The notes below the pieces were generated by a model. The model did not search any database. It saw only the letters and a list, made by a program, of their open reading frames with translations, and was not told the origin of the DNA. A stretch of 10,852 nucleotides of DNA from an uncultured Clostridia bacterium (lineage in GTDB: Bacteria > Bacillota > Clostridia > Oscillospirales > Oscillospiraceae), in NCBI GenBank assembly GCA_947177005.1, contig CAMWSZ010000058.1, positions 1 through 10,852 on the forward strand, written 5' to 3'. Made by a program: the position numbers and the translations under genes. This document shows, one piece after another, positions 8,154 to 10,852 of the stretch (positions within the stretch are counted from its first letter, which is position 1; every line of letters starts with the position of its first letter).

Positions 8154-10351
8154 AAACTTTTGTACTGTTCATAGGTAATGCGAATATGACCGTTCTCATC
8201 CGTTCCAAAGGTGCCGAAAATCTGCCCGTCGATCGCAACCTCAAAAATTGCGCCCTGCAGTCCATTCGTAGTGCCGTTTTCGTATTTCCACAGCTCTAAT
8301 TCTGGATACTTTGTGTCGTGGAAACTAAACTCTTTCAGGATTTCGCCCTCACGAAGCTCAGCTGTCTGAACCCGGGGCTCATCCATAAAATAACCGTCAG
8401 GCGGAATCAGCTCCGTTGCGGTAACTGTCCAGCTTTCCTTTCCTTCTGCAAGGAAACGGTCGTAGACATCGTGGCTGATAACAATCTCGCCGCCCGGATT
8501 GGTTGTGAATGTCCCGATTACAGCAGAATCAATTTTGACTTCAAACAGTCCTCCGCCTAGACCTTTATCCGTACCATTCTCAGTCTTTTTGATCCGGATT
8601 TCGGGATACTTGTAGTTTTTAAAGCAAACTGTATGCTTGTAAACTGAGGTGTCTCTTGCGTAAACATAAATATACTGAGTTCTCCGGGTTGGAAGCAGAT
8701 ATCCGGCTGGAGCTTCTACTTCTGTAATCCGGTACAGTCCGGTCTTTGCTCCGGCACCGTCTTCACCACCGGTATAGTAAATCCGTCCGGAATCATCCGT
8801 TGTCTCTGTGGCTACAAGAGTGCCGTTGCAATAGATCTCAAACACTGCTCCGGCCAGGGGATTGCCGCTCTCATCGTATTTTTCAATGAGAACGGTATGC
8901 CAGGGATAGTTCGCAAAAATCAGCGGACCGGATGACGTGTGTGTCTTGGTCTTTATATCATAATGAAGCACAAGATGCCCCTCAGAGGGTTCCGGGCCGG
9001 GTTCATAGCCGGGGGGCGGAACCTTTTCAGTAACAGTGTACTGTCCGGGCGCAATGTAGTTCTCTCCATGAGGGTCCCACCACTGGAAATGCGCATATCC
9101 CGTCTCATCTGTTTGAAGGAAATATTCCTGCATGCCAACAACAGGATCTGCAGGAGCGCCCCCGGCAGAGGGGATTTCATCCTGGAAGGTCTCGCCGCGG
9201 AGCATAAACACTGCTCCGGCAACCCCCCGGCTGGTGCGGGCGTCAATCTTTTTAAGATAGTCATCGTCATCATCGCCGTCATCATCATCGCCGCCGCTTC
9301 TATTTTCGAATTTACCAGAGGCAACGATGGCGGGGTTCTCCTTAGTATTATCTTTGGTTACATGGACTTGATGTGGAGTTGCAGCTTCCTCAGAAGGATC
9401 TCCCCCATTTACCGAAAAAAGCTCTTTAACATACACACCCATTTCGCTTATACCTTCCGGTAGACTAAACGGTCCATATGCTTTTCCGGATGTGGCCTCG
9501 GTTTTAAACGATTCTCCCATCATTGTCTTGCATTCCGGATCAGAATACACGGCAAATTCTGCACCTGCTAACAAATTTCCATTTTGGTCAACTTTATCAA
9601 ATGTAATATAAAATTTATCCCCTGTTTGCACAGAAGGCTTCTTGACGGCAATCAGCATAGACTGCACACCATTTGCATGTCCTTTGTTGCCGCCCTGATG
9701 AACATACTTATAATATGACCACTCGCCATGCAATCCACTCTTATTGTTTTCGATCATTTGACGCGCAAGTTCAGTGTTAAATCCAACATCAATATTAGCT
9801 CCATCGTTGTACGAAGCTCCGTCGGCCCAAACTCCTGTCTTGCAAACGGCAACACGTTCCTTGCCAACAATTTCACAGATTTGATCTTCAGATTTGCCTG
9901 TCACCTTACCGTTTTCTTTCAGCCATACCAGACTCTGCGTCATTGCATTTTCAAGATCCGAGTTGGTGTGAGTCCCTTTCTCCATGCCATTGTAAAAAGC
10001 ATCAAGAAAAGGTCTTATCTCTCCGGGGTCCCATGGTTGGCAGTTTCCCCATGTATCATGTACAACACTTTGCCCCAGATAACTGCCGTGATTCAGGCAA
10101 AATGCAACTGTACTGTTTCCGTTTACGTTCGCCGTGAAAATATGAACTTTTGGCGATCCAAGTCCGTATGCAGACCTGTAAGACATTGAATCGAACCGGA
10201 AGCTTTTCATAGTGATCGTAGCCGGCGGATCTGTAGCTGCAGCATCTGCCGTAACAACAAGCGGGCTGGGCGGGAGCAATCCCAAAATCAGCACTGCTAC
10301 CAATACCACTGAAACGAATCGCTGAAAAACGGGTCTATTAATTGTATTCAA
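8150..10351 (-). CDS. Giant thioester-CnaB surface adhesin, N-terminal fragment (733 aa)
   Basis: TTG start at 10351 behind GGGAGGA, seven bases away; no ATG or GTG lies nearby ahead of the signal peptide. Residues 1-37 form a signal peptide: RPVFQRF, a long hydrophobic core, then a TADA-like cleavage site. Residues about 45-238 match a thioester (TQXA) domain: AFCLNH with Cys85, AMTQSLVW with TQ at 138-139, and GVQSML with Gln230 as the likely thioester partner. In known Gram-positive adhesins such domains bind host surfaces covalently. CnaB domains follow: domain 1 (about 245-350, Lys253, Glu310, Asn350), an acidic linker (355-364), domain 2 (365-482, Lys368, Glu442, Asn481), domain 3 (485-581, Lys491, Glu544, Asn579), domain 4 (584-681, Lys589, Glu647, Asp679) and the start of domain 5 (Lys689). 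It stops at 8150 in mid-domain after EQYKSL. Adding one base restores EQYKKFVKADN and joins the next fragment. The product as it stands would be secreted but not wall-anchored. Confidence 0.85.
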   Translation of the reverse strand: MNTINRPVFQRFVSVVLVAVLILGLLPPSPLVVTADAAATDPPATITMKSFRFDSMSYRSAYGLGSPKVHIFTANVNGNSTVAFCLNHGSYLGQSVVHDTWGNCQPWDPGEIRPFLDAFYNGMEKGTHTNSDLENAMTQSLVWLKENGKVTGKSEDQICEIVGKERVAVCKTGVWADGASYNDGANIDVGFNTELARQMIENNKSGLHGEWSYYKYVHQGGNKGHANGVQSMLIAVKKPSVQTGDKFYITFDKVDQNGNLLAGAEFAVYSDPECKTMMGESFKTEATSGKAYGPFSLPEGISEMGVYVKELFSVNGGDPSEEAATPHQVHVTKDNTKENPAIVASGKFENRSGGDDDDGDDDDDYLKKIDARTSRGVAGAVFMLRGETFQDEIPSAGGAPADPVVGMQEYFLQTDETGYAHFQWWDPHGENYIAPGQYTVTEKVPPPGYEPGPEPSEGHLVLHYDIKTKTHTSSGPLIFANYPWHTVLIEKYDESGNPLAGAVFEIYCNGTLVATETTDDSGRIYYTGGEDGAGAKTGLYRITEVEAPAGYLLPTRRTQYIYVYARDTSVYKHTVCFKNYKYPEIRIKKTENGTDKGLGGGLFEVKIDSAVIGTFTTNPGGEIVISHDVYDRFLAEGKESWTVTATELIPPDGYFMDEPRVQTAELREGEILKEFSFHDTKYPELELWKYENGTTNGLQGAIFEVAIDGQIFGTFGTDENGHIRITYEQYKSL
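9260..9289 (-). repeat. Poly-Asp linker encoded by GAY triplets
   Basis: Residues 355-364 read DDDDGDDDDD, encoded by near-uniform GAT/GAC codons, between CnaB domain 1 and domain 2. It could act as a flexible or calcium-binding hinge, and it is a triplet microsatellite whose length could vary in frame. Confidence 0.75.
9647..10219 (-). other. Thioester (TQXA) domain coding segment
   Basis: Three family blocks are visible in order: FC followed by two hydrophobic-type positions (Cys85, codon at 10097-10099), TQSLVW (residues 138-143; the usual Ala after TQx is Leu here), and VQSML (Gln230, codon at 9662-9664). In thioester domains the first-block Cys and third-block Gln form an internal thioester that reacts with host amines. 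Other cysteines lie at 104, 159 and 170. The assignment comes from motifs and N-terminal position, not from a profile search. Confidence 0.72.
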
Positions 10352-10358
10352 TTTTTAG

Positions 10359-10365
10359 TCCTCCC
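10359..10365 (-). promoter_or_regulatory. Ribosome binding site deciding the TTG start of the giant protein
   Basis: GGGAGGA on the minus strand, seven bases before TTG at 10351. The leader ORF's stop codon (10367-10369) lies one base before it, so ribosomes ending the leader finish directly on this site. Confidence 0.75.
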
Positions 10366-10366
10366 T

Positions 10367-10420
10367 TTAAGGCATAGGATGAATCTTCGGAGAAGTTGTT
10401 ATTTTATTGTCCTCACACAT
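10367..10420 (-). CDS. 17-residue leader peptide ORF
   Basis: ATG at 10420, TAA at 10367-10369, encoding MCEDNKITTSPKIHPMP. AGGAGG at 10432-10437 lies 11 bases upstream within the strong context AAAAGGAGGTGGTGAT, a better Shine-Dalgarno match than that of the large gene. The stop lies one base before the GGGAGGA of the surface protein gene, an arrangement typical of translational coupling. It has no run of one amino acid that would suggest a classic attenuator, and no hydrophobic segment. I do not recognise the peptide. It could instead be a remnant of a longer gene. The ORF and its ribosome site are seen directly; its translation and regulatory role are inferred. Confidence 0.45.
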   Translation of the reverse strand: MCEDNKITTSPKIHPMP

Positions 10421-10431
10421 ATCTATCACCA

Positions 10432-10437
10432 CCTCCT
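10432..10437 (-). promoter_or_regulatory. Strong Shine-Dalgarno of the leader ORF
   Basis: AGGAGG on the minus strand within AAAAGGAGGTG. The 11-base spacing to the ATG at 10420 is at the long end of normal. In-frame GTG codons lie closer but are too close to be starts. Confidence 0.6.
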
Positions 10438-10468
10438 TTTCTGACTTAAAATTTCAGGTTATGAGTAT

Positions 10469-10496
10469 TTGTAGTACATTTTTAATATGCTATAAT
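10469..10496 (+). promoter_or_regulatory. Candidate divergent promoter with extended -10
   Basis: TTGTAG (10469-10474), 16-base spacer, then TGCTATAAT with a perfect -10 (10491-10496) and the extended TG element. Predicted start near 10503, just before a ribosome site and ATG. A weaker minus-strand pair, TTGGTG (10516-10521) and TAATTA (10493-10498, spacing 17), overlaps it, so the two would be mutually exclusive. Confidence 0.4.
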
Positions 10497-10521
10497 TACA
10501 CAGAATATTAGGAGACACCAA

Positions 10522-10569
10522 ATGCCATTTCAGCACTCATCTAAAGCCAGGGAAAACCGTCTATATTAA
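10522..10569 (+). CDS. 15-residue divergent ORF, possible gene remnant
   Basis: ATG at 10522, TAA at 10567-10569, encoding MPFQHSSKARENRLY. AGGAG at 10510-10514 lies seven bases upstream, and an extended -10 promoter ends 26 bases before the ATG, so promoter, ribosome site and start are all correctly spaced. It is followed by AT-rich DNA with no continuation I can trace. It may be a short peptide gene, the 5' stump of a deleted divergent gene, or chance. Unrecognised. Confidence 0.25.
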   Translation: MPFQHSSKARENRLY

Positions 10570-10586
10570 GTTAATTTCTGCGCCTC

Positions 10587-10614
10587 ATTATATACTATGC
10601 ATTAACAATATAAA
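10587..10614 (-). promoter_or_regulatory. Candidate promoter for the leader and adhesin genes
   Basis: On the minus strand: -10 TATAAT (10587-10592), 16-base spacer, -35 TTTATA (10609-10614, four of six matches to TTGACA). Transcription would start near 10580, giving a leader RNA of about 160 bases before the 17-codon ORF. In AT-rich DNA such matches occur by chance. Confidence 0.35.
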
Positions 10615-10745
10615 TTATCGAATTATAAAAAAATTATTCGGCTGTTACGGAAAAAATCATCGTTTGCAGAGTGTTGATATAGAAAATAAAAATAGGGTGA
10701 AATAGTCAAAACACATCACGAAAAACAGATGGATAAGCTTCGCTA

Positions 10746-10850
10746 TTAAGATGAAGTTCTCGAATCAGGGCATTGTGACTTTTCTCCGTGGATCTCCTGG
10801 TCTGAAAGAGCAGCATTTGTACTGATAAAAGCTCTTAACGCCTTTGCATT
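10746..10850 (-). CDS. Possible C-terminal tail of an upstream gene (partial)
   Basis: From the right edge the minus strand is open for 34 codons to TAA at 10746-10748, followed in frame by TAG. The tail reads NAKALRAFISTNAALSDQ and ends CPDSRTSS. It would be co-directional with the rest of the window. Against it, the plus strand is also open across the same bases (ending SERAAFVLIKALNAFAF at the edge), so the coding strand cannot be decided from this piece alone. Unrecognised. Confidence 0.3.
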   Translation of the reverse strand, partial: NAKALRAFISTNAALSDQEIHGEKSQCPDSRTSS

Positions 10851-10852
10851 TC

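Larger units (their letters stand above)
10421..10745. other. AT-rich intergenic region upstream of the adhesin
   Basis: No long open frame on either strand; base composition is far AT-richer than the adhesin gene. It holds candidate promoters on both strands (around 10469-10521 and 10587-10614), a 15-codon plus-strand ORF, and an imperfect 22-base palindrome at 10619-10640 (CGAATTAT, an A-rich centre, then ATTATTCG; one mismatch in eight pairs). No convincing rho-independent terminator is seen here or elsewhere in the window. Confidence 0.6.

Noticed and set aside
8144..8165. Programmed -1 ribosomal frameshift at the ACAAAAG run
   Set aside because: The site is not a proper X-XXY-YYZ slippery heptamer in the zero frame and A4 is short for polymerase slippage. 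Two more breaks without slippery sites occur in the same gene, so simple indels are likelier.
10619..10640. Imperfect palindrome as terminator or operator
   Set aside because: The arms are AT-rich with a mismatch and the centre is nearly all A, so the stem is weak and such palindromes are expected by chance in this DNA; no U-rich tract follows a stable GC stem.
10752..10826. 24-codon plus-strand ORF beginning MKFSNQGIV near the right edge
   Set aside because: No ribosome site precedes the ATG, and both other frames over the same bases look equally coding-like, so nothing favours it.

Overview
The window looks like chromosome or mobile-element DNA of a low-to-mid-GC Gram-positive bacterium, most likely a gut-type Clostridia (inference). 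The basis is strong AGGAGG-type ribosome binding sites, a TTG start, AT-rich promoter DNA, and one enormous cell-surface protein made of a thioester domain followed by CnaB/SpaA-type domains. No RNA gene, CRISPR array, transposase or integrase is visible. Every gene I can support lies on the minus strand, so the locus reads from right to left.

Layout in the direction of transcription. (1) 10852-10746: possibly the last 34 codons of an upstream gene, weakly supported. (2) About 10745-10421: AT-rich intergenic DNA with candidate promoters in both directions and a tiny plus-strand frame. (3) 10420-10367: a 17-codon leader ORF with a very strong ribosome binding site; its stop codon abuts the ribosome binding site of the next gene. 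(4) 10351 to about 1140: the giant surface protein gene. It would encode about 3,070 residues if three frame breaks (near 8155, 3133 and 1165) were repaired. (5) 1074-682: a 130-residue membrane protein with its own ribosome binding site. (6) 615 to the left edge: the first 205 codons of an unidentified soluble protein with a Cys-rich N-terminus, cut by the window end.

The giant protein has a signal peptide, a thioester domain (Cys85, TQ motif at 138-139, candidate partner Gln230), and about 30 Ig-like CnaB domains in a row. Domains 1-16 and 18 carry the Lys and Glu expected for internal isopeptide bonds. Domain 17 and the last twelve (19-30) have lost the Lys. The last twelve form six two-domain units of about 555 bp. 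The best reading is a covalent-binding adhesin on a very long stalk whose outer part is isopeptide-locked and whose inner part is not. No LPXTG-type anchor is present: the array stops mid-domain just before the membrane protein gene. Together with the three frame breaks this points to a decaying or truncated gene, or to assembly or sequencing errors in repetitive DNA.
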